This document shows positions 25,433 to 33,629 of a DNA stretch of 64,000 nt, in pieces. The translations under genes were made by a program, and so were the position numbers. The notes under the pieces were generated by a model. The model saw only the letters and a list, made by a program, of their open reading frames with translations, did no database searches and was not told where the DNA came from. Source of the DNA: Candidatus Palauibacter soopunensis (GTDB lineage Bacteria > Gemmatimonadota > Gemmatimonadetes > Palauibacterales > Palauibacteraceae); NCBI RefSeq assembly GCF_947581735.1, contig NZ_CANPVT010000029.1:1-64000 (forward strand). The letters are read 5' to 3'. The stretch's first letter is position 1, and each line of letters opens with the position of its first letter.

Positions 25433-26929
25433 TCAGAGTTCCATCACGCGTTCGATGTCCCGATCGATGGGGTCGGGTTTCGTGAGGAAGGAGATGGAGA
25501 GGAAGAGGACTAGGGAGACGAGGAGCGCCGCGGCGCCGTGATCGACGCCGTACGGAAGACGCACGGCGCCGAACCCGAAACCGGACCGGAGCCCGAAGTT
25601 GATGAGCAGGCTGCTGGCGATGGCGACGTTGGCGGCGAGGACGTTGGCCCGTTTCCAGTTGAGTCCAATCGCGATGACGGGGACGAGACCCGCCGCGAAC
25701 GTGCCCCAGCCGAACACGCCGAGCAGCGCCACGAGGTCGCCGGAATAGAGCGCCACCAGCGCGGCGGAGATCGCCAGCAGGACCGTGATGGCGCGCGCCC
25801 ACGCGAGTTCGTTGCCCAGCGACCGGCCGCGAATCGCGTTGGGCAGGTCGTGCATGATGGCGGCGGTCCCGATGTTCAGGAATGCGTCCGCGGTGGACAT
25901 GATCGCGGCGAGCAGCGCCGCGAAGACGACGCCGGCGAGCAGCGGGTGCGTGAACGCCTGCAGAAACTCGGGTGAAGCCGCGTCCGGCGTCGCGAGCGCG
26001 GGGTGCCCGCCCGTAATGACCAGGGCCCGCATGGCGAAGCCGATCCCGATCCAGAGCAGCGCCGCGAAGCTGTACGCGAGGACGCCGACCGGTATCACGT
26101 AGCGCAGTTCCTTCATGCGCCGCAGCATCATGAACTTGGTGATGATGTGCGGCTGCCCCGCCACGCCGATGCCGAACACGAAGAACCAGGCGAGCCCGCC
26201 CATGAGGCCGATCGTTCCCCACGGCCCGCTCGCCGCGCGGTCGTCGGCCGCCACGATCCGGCTGATCTCGCTCATCCCGCCGTCGAACGTCCCGAGCACG
26301 GTGACGAAAACGAGGGCGGATGCGACGACCATGATGGCGCCCTGGATCACGTCGGTGTAGACGGAGGCCACGATGCCGCCGGTCACCGAGTAGAAGATGA
26401 GGACCGAGCAGGAAATGGCGACGCAGAGCGCCAGGCTCGGGTTCTCGAGCACTCCGGCCTCCGCCAGCACGCCCTGCAGCACGATCGACATCGCGAGGAT
26501 CTGCGTCGCGAGGTAGCCCAGCACGCCGAGCAGGATCACGACGGCCACGGAAGCCCGCACCGACTCCGAGCCGTACCGGGCCGCGGCCACGTCCGGCAGC
26601 GATACGCATTCCCGAAGCTCCGCCACGAGACGGAGGCGTTTCGCCACCAGGTTGAGGACGATGATGTTGGAGATGACGATCGTGCCGAGAATCCAGATCG
26701 AACTCGTTCCCATCGAATACATGAGGCCGGGACCGCCTACGAACCCGAACCCGCTCATCGTGCTCGAGAAGATCGCGAACGCGGTGACGAACATTCCCAG
26801 AGTTCGGCCGGCCACGAAGAAATCGCTCGCCGACTTCGTGCGCCTGAGCGACCAGAGTCCCACGCCGACGCAGAGCGCGAGATATGCGACCACGGCGAGC
26901 AGCGTGATCAGGGCGCGATTCGCCTCCAC
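25433..26929 (-). CDS. Sodium:solute symporter (SSS family)
   Basis: A 498-residue secondary transporter of the PutP/SGLT superfamily, with about 13 hydrophobic helices. Landmarks are LWSLRRTKSASDFFVAGRTLG, SSTMSGFGFVGGPGLMY (helix 2, sodium site region), FYSVTGGIVASVYTDVIQGAIM (family signature) and GVAGQPHIITKFMMLRRMKELR. It is likely to import an organic acid, amino acid or similar with sodium. It follows, seven bases away, a small membrane protein translated from the same strand, which probably works with it. No catabolic gene that would name the substrate is attached, although mdh lies beyond the divergent promoter. Confidence 0.9.
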   Translation of the reverse strand: MEANRALITLLAVVAYLALCVGVGLWSLRRTKSASDFFVAGRTLGMFVTAFAIFSSTMSGFGFVGGPGLMYSMGTSSIWILGTIVISNIIVLNLVAKRLRLVAELRECVSLPDVAAARYGSESVRASVAVVILLGVLGYLATQILAMSIVLQGVLAEAGVLENPSLALCVAISCSVLIFYSVTGGIVASVYTDVIQGAIMVVASALVFVTVLGTFDGGMSEISRIVAADDRAASGPWGTIGLMGGLAWFFVFGIGVAGQPHIITKFMMLRRMKELRYVIPVGVLAYSFAALLWIGIGFAMRALVITGGHPALATPDAASPEFLQAFTHPLLAGVVFAALLAAIMSTADAFLNIGTAAIMHDLPNAIRGRSLGNELAWARAITVLLAISAALVALYSGDLVALLGVFGWGTFAAGLVPVIAIGLNWKRANVLAANVAIASSLLINFGLRSGFGFGAVRLPYGVDHGAAALLVSLVLFLSISFLTKPDPIDRDIERVMEL

Positions 26930-26935
26930 GGATCG

Positions 26936-27496
26936 CTATCCCTCGCCGCCGCCGGTGTCGTGGGAATCGCCGCGGGCGTCGTGGGATGACGCCCGCCTCT
27001 CGCCTTGTTGCGCGACGATCTCGTCGAAGCGGGCCTGCTCCCGGGGGCCGAAGTAGGCGTTCTCGAAGGCCCACGTGATGGCGAGAAGCGGGATCCACGG
27101 CGCGAGCGTGAGCCCGTACACCAGCAGGGAAGTCGGAGCGGCGAAACCGAGGACCATCGTTGTAACGCCGGCGGCGTACGCGTCGAAGGTCCACATGAGA
27201 ATCACGAAGAGGAGGACGTAACCGACCATCCAGGCGTTGACCGCCCGCCGGATCCAGTGTCCGTCCCGGAACCCGATCAGCATCGTGACCCACATGGTCC
27301 CGAGCATGGCGATGCCGGCGACATGCGCCGCCCACGTCGGGGCGCCGAGTTCGCCCGCATCGATCCCCACCTGCATCGGGGCGTACTCCGGATGGGGGAG
27401 CGGCGTGGCGCGGCCCGCCCCGGTTGCGACCGCCACCACGAGCAAGCCGAGCAGGATCGCGCAGAACCCGAGCAGCACCGCCATCAGGCGAGTCAT
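26936..27496 (-). CDS. Small polytopic membrane protein, symporter partner
   Basis: A 186-residue protein with about five hydrophobic helices (MTRLMAVLLGFCAILLGLLV, HVAGIAMLGTMWVTMLIGF, WMVGYVLLFVILMWTFDAY, TTMVLGFAAPTSLLVYGLTLAPWIPLL). It has a His/Asp-rich C-terminal tail (SSHDARGDSHDTGGGEG). The start was set at the Met before the first helix because the longer frame adds a polar, low-complexity leader. Seven bases separate it from the sodium symporter, so the two form an operon. It resembles the small accessory subunits found beside SSS-family transporters; that role is inferred. Confidence 0.65.
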   Translation of the reverse strand: MTRLMAVLLGFCAILLGLLVVAVATGAGRATPLPHPEYAPMQVGIDAGELGAPTWAAHVAGIAMLGTMWVTMLIGFRDGHWIRRAVNAWMVGYVLLFVILMWTFDAYAAGVTTMVLGFAAPTSLLVYGLTLAPWIPLLAITWAFENAYFGPREQARFDEIVAQQGERRASSHDARGDSHDTGGGEG

Positions 27497-27753
27497 GTGA
27501 GCGTTGTCGCGGATCGGAACCGCCCCCTGTTTCGAGAAGCGCCGAAGTTGCCACGCCGTGAGCCCCGGCGCGAGACCGCGCCGCGCCGCTTCCGTCGCGC
27601 CCGCCCGGATCCGCGCTGGACTTGAGGAGTCGCTCCTGTGAGTTTGGCGCTTCCCGGGCGTATCGGCGCCGGGGACGGGATTCCACGGACACCCACCGCC
27701 GCTCATTCACCGACGTTCGCACACGACATTCACACACAACGCGCGGAGATCAC
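27497..27753. other. Divergent intergenic region upstream of mdh
   Basis: About 257 bases between the symporter operon (minus) and mdh (plus). It should hold both promoters. GCGGAG before the mdh ATG is the ribosome-binding site. No RNA gene, repeat or riboswitch fold was recognised. Confidence 0.35.
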
Positions 27754-28734
27754 ATGACTGCACCAGCGCGGGTCGCCATCACGGGGGCCGCCGGAAATAT
27801 CGGATACGCCCTCGCCTTCAGGATCGCGGCCGGGGACATGCTCGGGCGGGACCGGCCCGTCACGCTTCAACTGCTGGAGATTCCGCCCGCGCTCGACGCG
27901 CTGCGCGGCGTCGAGATGGAACTCAACGACTGCGCCTTTCCGCTCCTCCACGGGGTCGTCGGGACCGCGGATGTGAACGAAGGGTTCGAGGGCGTCGACT
28001 ACGCGCTGCTCGTGGGCGCCAAGCCGCGAGGGCCGGGGATGGAACGCGGCGATCTCCTGGCCGACAACGGGAGGATCTTCGGCCCGCAGGGTCGCGCGCT
28101 GAGCGACCGCGCGTCGCCCGACGTGCGCGTCCTCGTGGTCGGAAACCCGGCGAACACGAACTGCCTGATAGCCGCGGCGAACGCGCCGAGGCTCGACCGC
28201 CGGCAGTTCGCGGCCATGACGCGCCTCGACCACAACCGCGCGATCAGCCAGCTCGCCGAGAAGACGGGTGGGCACGCGACGGAGATTCGGCGCATGACGA
28301 TCTGGGGCAACCACTCGGCCACGCAGTACCCCGACATCAGCCAATGCACGGTGGGGGACGCCCCGGCGACCGATCTCGTGGACGAGACCTGGTACCGGGA
28401 CACCTTCATCCCGAAGGTCCAGAAGCGGGGAGCGGAGATCATCCAGGCGCGCGGCGCCTCGTCCGCGGCGTCCGCGGCCTCGGCCGCGATCGACCACGTG
28501 CGGACGTGGGTACACGGCACGCCGGAAGGGGACTGGACGAGCATGGCGGTGCACGCGGATGGGCGGTACGGCGTGGCCGAGGGCGTGGTGTACTCGCAGC
28601 CGGTGACGTGCCAGGACGGCGACTACTCCGTGGTGGACGGCCTCGACCTGAGCGACTTCAGCCGCGAGCGCATGGACATCACCGAGGCCGAGCTTCGCGC
28701 CGAACGCGAGGCGGTCGCCGACCTCCTCGGGTAG
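27754..28734 (+). CDS. mdh: Malate dehydrogenase
   Basis: A 326-residue cytoplasmic dehydrogenase that interconverts malate and oxaloacetate in the TCA cycle. The dinucleotide motif GAAGNIG is at residues 11-17. Substrate arginine regions are visible in [13 protein letters not shown] (residues 89-101) and TRLDHNRA (155-162). NPANTNC follows the family pattern, and the catalytic His is His186 in [11 protein letters not shown]. The sequence is of the cytosolic-eukaryote/Thermus-like MalDH group, which has GAAGxIG and the GNHSxTQxPD motif. A glyoxalase-fold gene starts five bases after it. Confidence 0.95.
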   Translation: MTAPARVAITGAAGNIGYALAFRIAAGDMLGRDRPVTLQLLEIPPALDALRGVEMELNDCAFPLLHGVVGTADVNEGFEGVDYALLVGAKPRGPGMERGDLLADNGRIFGPQGRALSDRASPDVRVLVVGNPANTNCLIAAANAPRLDRRQFAAMTRLDHNRAISQLAEKTGGHATEIRRMTIWGNHSATQYPDISQCTVGDAPATDLVDETWYRDTFIPKVQKRGAEIIQARGASSAASAASAAIDHVRTWVHGTPEGDWTSMAVHADGRYGVAEGVVYSQPVTCQDGDYSVVDGLDLSDFSRERMDITEAELRAEREAVADLLG

Positions 28735-28739
28735 CGGCG

Positions 28740-29156
28740 ATGGCCTGGATCGCCAAGGGGCTGACGCCGATCCTGAACGTCTCGGACCTCCAGGAGAGCT
28801 TCGCGTGGTTCGAGCGGCTGGGCTGGAAGAAGAGCTGGGATTGGGGTGATCCGCCGGACTTCGGCGGCGTCACCGCCGGGGAGTGCCAGATCTTCCTGTG
28901 CCAGAACGGTCAGGGCGGCCGAGGCCGGAGCACCGTCGCGAGGACGTTCGGCCCGGACGGCGACGACGGAGCCGACAAGGGCGTCTGGATGTCGGTCTGG
29001 GTGGACGACGTCGACGCAGTGCACCGGCGGTGCGTGGAGCAGGGCCTCGAAGTCACGTGGCCGCCCACGGACATGCCGTGGGGCGTGCGCGAGATGCACG
29101 TACGCCATCCCGACGGTCACGTGTTCCGCATCAGCCGGGGGATCGACCTGGACTAG
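28740..29156 (+). CDS. Glyoxalase/bleomycin-resistance (VOC) fold protein
   Basis: A 138-residue VOC-superfamily protein with two beta-alpha-beta-beta-beta modules. The first is LTPILNVSDLQESFAWFERLGW with FGGVTAGECQIFLCQ. The second is MSVWVDDVDAVHRRCVEQGLEV with REMHVRHPDGHVFRISRG. The DGHVFRI motif supplies one metal-side carboxylate or histidine in many members. It is co-transcribed with mdh. Its TAG stop shares the CTAG tetramer at 29153-29156 with the stop of the opposed FAD oxidoreductase. Whether it is an enzyme or a binding protein cannot be told. Confidence 0.88.
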   Translation: MAWIAKGLTPILNVSDLQESFAWFERLGWKKSWDWGDPPDFGGVTAGECQIFLCQNGQGGRGRSTVARTFGPDGDDGADKGVWMSVWVDDVDAVHRRCVEQGLEVTWPPTDMPWGVREMHVRHPDGHVFRISRGIDLD

Positions 29157-30760
29157 TCTTTCCGTCGCTTCCTGTCGCGGAGGATGCGGGCGGCGGCGAG
29201 GGCGCCGGGGCGGCCGTTGAGTCCGCCGCCGGGGTGGGTGCCGGCCCCGCACAGGTAGAGGCCCTCGATCGGGGTCCGGTATCGGGCCCAGCCCGCGACC
29301 GGGCGTCCGAAGAAGACCTGGTCGAGCGTCATCTCGCCGTGGTGGATGTTCCCCTCCGGAAGCGCGAAGCGGTCGGCGAGATCGGCCGGCGTCAGCACGT
29401 GCCGGTGCAGGATCGCCGCCTCGAGGTTGGGGATGTGCTCCGCCAGCGTCGCGATGACTGTGTCCCCCAGCGCCTCACGGCGCTCGTCATTCCATGAGCC
29501 GTCGGCGAGTCGGAAGGGAGCGTACTGGGCCGCTACGGACAGGAGGTGACGCCCTTCCGGCGCGAGCGACGGATCGAGCGCCGTCGTGAGGACGGCATCG
29601 AGGACTGGCCGTTTCGAGGGATGGCCGTACTTCGCATCGTCGTATGCGCGCTCGATGTAGTGGATGCTCGGCGCGACCGTGATGGCGGCGCCGGCAAGCA
29701 GGGCGGCCCGGGCCGCGTCGCCGCCGGGGCGCAGGCGCGGAGGCTCGCCCAGCGCGAGGTGCACCTTCGCGACGACGCCCCTGTACTTGATGTTGTCCAG
29801 CGCGCGCACGACCTCGGGGGCCAGTTCGCCGGGGTCGACGAGGCCGAGCAGCGTGCGGCCGGGATCGGCGGACGAGATGACGCGGGATGCCGTGATCTCG
29901 CCGCCCCCGGCGAGGATGATGCCGGTCGCGCGCCCATCTTCGACGCGGATCGAGGCCGCCTCGTGGCCGAGGCGAATCTCCGCGCCCGCCGCGACGGCGG
30001 CGCGCTGAAGAGCGGCGCCCAGCGCGCCCATCCCGCGGCGCACCTGCCGCCTTCGCCGCACGACACCGCCCGCGCCCACCAGGTGGTGGAGGAACATGTA
30101 GCCGGTACCCGAGGCCAGCGGCCCCTGGCAGATCCCCCGCACGCCATCCGCCGCGAGCGCGCCCTTGAGCGCATCGCTCTCGAACCACTCGTAGAGCAGT
30201 TCCTCCACCGTCATCGGGATGAGCCGCATCAGTTCGAGAGCATCCCGCCGTCCCAGGCGGTTCATCTTGGCGCCGAGTCGGAGCAGCTCCCAAAGATCGC
30301 CACGGTCCGCGCCCGCGAGTCGCGGAGGAAGAGTGCGGTACAGGACGCCGAGCGCGCGCCCGGCCCGCGACATCGCGTCCACGAAATCCGGCCAGCGAGC
30401 GGCGTCCCGCGCCGAAAAGGGCCGAATCAGATCCGCTGTCCGCCCCGAGTCCGCCTCCAGGACGAGGGCGTCTCCCGCCGGCTGCGGCGAGACGACACAG
30501 GGATCCGGGGACAGGACCTCGAGGCCCGCTCCTGCCAGGTCCAGCTCTCTCATGACGCGCGGATCGATCCCGGTCAGGCTGTGCGCGCCGGTGTCCACGC
30601 GATACCCGGGCCACACCTCCTCCGTCGCGGCGCACCCTCCCGCGGTCTCGCCCCGTTCGACGACGACCACCCGGAGCCCGGCCCGCGCCAGATACGCGGC
30701 CGCGACGAGCCCGTTGTGCCCCGCCCCGATGACGACGACGTCGCAGGCCCGAGACCTCAC
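29153..30760 (-). CDS. PYROXD2-like FAD oxidoreductase B
   Basis: A 535-residue flavoprotein of the phytoene-desaturase/PYROXD2 branch. The FAD-binding Rossmann motif is GAGHNG at residues 12-17, followed by the ERGETAGGCAATEEVWPGYRVD segment. The C-terminal FAD contact is GLYLCGAGTHPGGGLNGRPG. The middle has WFESDALKGALAADGVRG and GTGYMFLHHLVGAGG. Proteins of this group oxidise C-N or C-C bonds, but few have known substrates. The GTG start overlaps the TGA of its paralogue upstream (GTGA). No carotenoid synthase genes are near, so a carotenoid role is unlikely. It is the last gene of the PQQ-GcvT-FAD-FAD cluster. Confidence 0.88.
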   Translation of the reverse strand: MRSRACDVVVIGAGHNGLVAAAYLARAGLRVVVVERGETAGGCAATEEVWPGYRVDTGAHSLTGIDPRVMRELDLAGAGLEVLSPDPCVVSPQPAGDALVLEADSGRTADLIRPFSARDAARWPDFVDAMSRAGRALGVLYRTLPPRLAGADRGDLWELLRLGAKMNRLGRRDALELMRLIPMTVEELLYEWFESDALKGALAADGVRGICQGPLASGTGYMFLHHLVGAGGVVRRRRQVRRGMGALGAALQRAAVAAGAEIRLGHEAASIRVEDGRATGIILAGGGEITASRVISSADPGRTLLGLVDPGELAPEVVRALDNIKYRGVVAKVHLALGEPPRLRPGGDAARAALLAGAAITVAPSIHYIERAYDDAKYGHPSKRPVLDAVLTTALDPSLAPEGRHLLSVAAQYAPFRLADGSWNDERREALGDTVIATLAEHIPNLEAAILHRHVLTPADLADRFALPEGNIHHGEMTLDQVFFGRPVAGWARYRTPIEGLYLCGAGTHPGGGLNGRPGALAAARILRDRKRRKD

Positions 30761-32385
30761 GCCCGGCGTCCCCGGTCCGCCCACCCGCCCCGCGGCCGCC
30801 GCCGCAGGTCCCGGAGGATCTCCATCGCGGCGAGCCGCCCCGAGGCGCCGCACACCCCGCCTCCCGGATGCGTGCCCGAGCCGCACTGGTAGAAGCCGCG
30901 CACGGGCGTTCGGTAATCGGCCCAGGCGGGCGACGGACGGAAGAAGAAGAGCTGCTGCGGCGTCAGCTCGCCGTGGAAGATGTTGCCCTCGGTGAGCCCC
31001 AGTTGCTCCTGCATGTCCAGCGGCGTGAGCACCTGCCGGTGGAGGATGGCGTCCCGGAGGTTCGGGACGTACTCCGAGAGCGTGTCGACGACCGCGTCCC
31101 CGAACGCCTCCCGCTTCGCGTCGTCCCAGCCGCCCTCGATGTCGAAGGCGGCATACTGGACGAAGATCGACATCACGTGCCGTCCCGGCGGGGCCATCCC
31201 GGGGTCGATCATGGACGGAATCACGATGTCCATGTACGGCCGCCGCGAAAATCCTCCGTACTTCGCGTCGTCGTAGGCGCACTCCAGGTAGTCCATGCTC
31301 GGACTGATGGAGAAGGCGCCCCGCAGGTGCGGCCCCCCGCCCGGCAGGCAGGAGAAGTGCGGCGCCTCCGAGAGCGAGAGGTTGACCTTCCCCGAGGAGC
31401 CGCGGATCCGGAAGCGCCGGATCGCCTCCACGAGATCGTCCGGCAGCTCTTCCGGGTCGAGCAGGCCGAGGAAGGTGCGCTTCGGATCGACCCCCGACAC
31501 GACCGTCTTCGCCGTGAGTTCCTCGCCGTCGTCGAGGACGACCCCGAGAGCCCGCCCGTTCCTCGTGAGCACACGCTCGACCGTGGCCCCGGTCCGGATC
31601 TCCGCCCCATGGGATCTGGCCGAGGAGGCAATGGACTCGCTGACCATCCCGTTCCCGCCCCTGGCGAATCCCCACGCCCGGAACACTCCGTCGATCTCCC
31701 CCATGTAGTGGTGGAGGAGGACGTACGCCGTCCCTGGAGACCGAGGGCCGAGGAAGGTCCCGATGATCCCGCTCGCGGACATCGTCGCCTTGAGCACATC
31801 CGACTCGAACCACTCATCCAGATAATCCGCCGCGCTCATCGTCCCCAGCTTGAAAAGCGCGTGGAACTGTTGTTCGTCGAGGCCGCGCGCGTGCCGTCCC
31901 AGCATGAGCAGCGTCTTCAGATCGCGCAGCCCGGGAGAGAGCGGGTCGGGCGGCACGACGCCGAGGAGAGGCTTCACGGCCCACGCGAGCTGGTACATGA
32001 GCGTCGCAAAATCGTCGTACGCCTCGGCGTCCTTCGGGGAATGACGATAGAGGTCGCGTCGCGTCTGGTCGTGGTCGGCCCAGCGTCCGAGGTAGTCGCC
32101 GTTCGGGAGCGGCGTGACCGTGCTCTCGAGGGGGAGGATCTCCAGCCCGTGCCGCGCGAGTTGCAGGTCGCGGATGATCTCGGGCCTCAGCAGGCTCACG
32201 ACGTAGGAAGCGACAGAATACTTGAAGCCCGGGAAGATCTCTTCCGTCACCGCGGCTCCGCCCACTAGGTGCCGGCGTTCGAGGACGACCACGCGAAGTC
32301 CCGCCCGGGCGAGGTAGGCGGCGTTGATGAGGCCGTTGTGGCCGCCCCCGATGATGATCGCGTCGTACGTATTGGCGGTCGTCAC
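30757..32385 (-). CDS. PYROXD2-like FAD oxidoreductase A
   Basis: A 542-residue paralogue of the following gene. The FAD motif is GGGHNG at residues 13-18 (IIIGGGHNGLINAAYLARAG), followed by ERRHLVGGAAVTEEIFPGFK. The centre has WFESDVLKATMSASGIIGTF and GTAYVLLHHYMGEIDG. The end has GFYQCGSGTHPGGGVCGASG, the second FAD contact. The two paralogues align along their full length but have clearly diverged, suggesting different substrates or a heterodimer. The GTG start overlaps the TGA of the GcvT-like gene (GTGA), implying translational coupling. Confidence 0.88.
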   Translation of the reverse strand: MTTANTYDAIIIGGGHNGLINAAYLARAGLRVVVLERRHLVGGAAVTEEIFPGFKYSVASYVVSLLRPEIIRDLQLARHGLEILPLESTVTPLPNGDYLGRWADHDQTRRDLYRHSPKDAEAYDDFATLMYQLAWAVKPLLGVVPPDPLSPGLRDLKTLLMLGRHARGLDEQQFHALFKLGTMSAADYLDEWFESDVLKATMSASGIIGTFLGPRSPGTAYVLLHHYMGEIDGVFRAWGFARGGNGMVSESIASSARSHGAEIRTGATVERVLTRNGRALGVVLDDGEELTAKTVVSGVDPKRTFLGLLDPEELPDDLVEAIRRFRIRGSSGKVNLSLSEAPHFSCLPGGGPHLRGAFSISPSMDYLECAYDDAKYGGFSRRPYMDIVIPSMIDPGMAPPGRHVMSIFVQYAAFDIEGGWDDAKREAFGDAVVDTLSEYVPNLRDAILHRQVLTPLDMQEQLGLTEGNIFHGELTPQQLFFFRPSPAWADYRTPVRGFYQCGSGTHPGGGVCGASGRLAAMEILRDLRRRPRGGWADRGRRA

Positions 32386-33590
32386 GGGATCGCCCGCTTC
32401 CGCTCCGGGTCGAAGAACGGGGTCTTCGCCACGGTGGCCCGGGCCCGGCGCCGCCGGTGCTCGACGGTCACCTCGATCTCGAGTTCGGTTCCGACGGCCG
32501 CGGACTCCGCTTCGAGGTGCGCCAGTCCCAGGTAGGTCTTGAGGGTCGGCGACCAGCCCCGGCTGGTGGCGTATCCGACCTGTCGCCCGCCCGCGTACAG
32601 CGGCACGCTGTCGCGCAGGGTCGTGCCGGGGAGTTGCGGGGGGAGGCCCGCGGTCGCGTACGCCGCTTCAAGCGACCCCCAGTCGAGGGCGATCCCGCGA
32701 AAGCGCCAGGCGGCAGGGCGGGCCCGTTCGGCGCGGAGGGCCGCCCGGCCGACGAAGTTCGACGCCTCGAGCGCCACGGTCCAGCCGAGGCCGAGTTCGT
32801 ACGGAGAGGACTTCCGGTCCTCGATGATTGCACGGTGGGCCGGGATGAAATCGACATCGACCAGGAGCAGGCCGGCCTCGAGGCGCGCCATGTCCAGCGC
32901 GAGCATGCCCGCCGGCGCCAAGCCGAACGGCTCACCGGCCGCCGTGAGGGCGTCCCACAGCGGGATCGCGTCCGCGGCGCCCACCCAGATCTCGTAGCCG
33001 AGGTCGCCGGTGTAGCCGGTGCGCGAGATGTCCGCGGCGATCCCGGCGATCCGCGCCGACATCACGCGGAAATAACGGAGTCCCGCCACGTCCCCGTCGG
33101 TGACGCGTCCGAGAAGGTCGCGCGAGCGGGGCCCCTGGAGCGCGAGCGCGGCCACCTGTTCCGTCTCCTCCTCGATGTCCACGTCGAGTCCGCGGGCGTT
33201 CTCGTGCAGCCACCTCAGCGTCGGCTCGGCGGACGTAAGGCGGAAATCGGACGCGCCGAGCCGGTGCAGGGTGCCGTCGTCCCGCACCTTCCCGGCCGCG
33301 TCGCACCAGGGCGTGTAGTACACCTGACCCACGTCCTGCCGGTCCACATCGCGGGTGACGACGCGGTTCGCGAGCGTGGCCGCGCCCGGCCCCGAGAGCC
33401 GGTACTTGTAGAGCGGCGAGACATCGATGAGCGCACACGCCGAGCGGATGGCCTGGTACTCGTGCTCGTGGGTCGGCTCGTACGAACTCGCCGAGAGATG
33501 CCCGGCCCAGCGCCGCCAGTTGCCGGTCAGGCAGAGCGGACCGGTTCGTTCGTGAAAGGGCGTTCCCCGGACGACGGAAGGCACTGGCAC
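32382..33590 (-). CDS. GcvT/dimethylglycine-oxidase-type folate aminomethyltransferase
   Basis: A 402-residue protein of the GcvT/DMGDH C-terminal fold, which moves a one-carbon unit from an amine to tetrahydrofolate. Landmarks are YQAIRSACALIDVSPLYKYRLSG near 46-68, ALQGPRSRDLL, ISRTGYTGDLGYEIWV near 199-214 and GMLALDMARLEAGLLLVDVDF near 238-258. The C-terminal barrel has GRQVGYATSRGWSPTLKTYLGLAHL. It is longer than glycine-cleavage GcvT (about 360), and no gcvH, gcvP or lpd is nearby, so it is not the glycine-cleavage T protein. The start is GTG. It lies 39 bp after the PQQ dehydrogenase and is coupled to two FAD oxidoreductases. Confidence 0.88.
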   Translation of the reverse strand: MPVPSVVRGTPFHERTGPLCLTGNWRRWAGHLSASSYEPTHEHEYQAIRSACALIDVSPLYKYRLSGPGAATLANRVVTRDVDRQDVGQVYYTPWCDAAGKVRDDGTLHRLGASDFRLTSAEPTLRWLHENARGLDVDIEEETEQVAALALQGPRSRDLLGRVTDGDVAGLRYFRVMSARIAGIAADISRTGYTGDLGYEIWVGAADAIPLWDALTAAGEPFGLAPAGMLALDMARLEAGLLLVDVDFIPAHRAIIEDRKSSPYELGLGWTVALEASNFVGRAALRAERARPAAWRFRGIALDWGSLEAAYATAGLPPQLPGTTLRDSVPLYAGGRQVGYATSRGWSPTLKTYLGLAHLEAESAAVGTELEIEVTVEHRRRRARATVAKTPFFDPERKRAIP

Positions 33591-33629
33591 GGTGGTTTTC
33601 CGCGGGTGGTCGGCTGCCGGACCCGCGCG

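Noticed and set aside
30757-32385. Phytoene desaturase for carotenoid synthesis
   Set aside because: No crtB, crtE or other carotenoid gene is near. The HNG-type FAD motif and the tandem arrangement with a GcvT-like gene fit PYROXD2-like oxidoreductases better.
32382-33590. Glycine-cleavage T protein (gcvT)
   Set aside because: Longer than usual, with no gcvH, gcvP or lpd neighbours and coupled instead to FAD oxidoreductases. A dimethylglycine-oxidase-type role is more likely.
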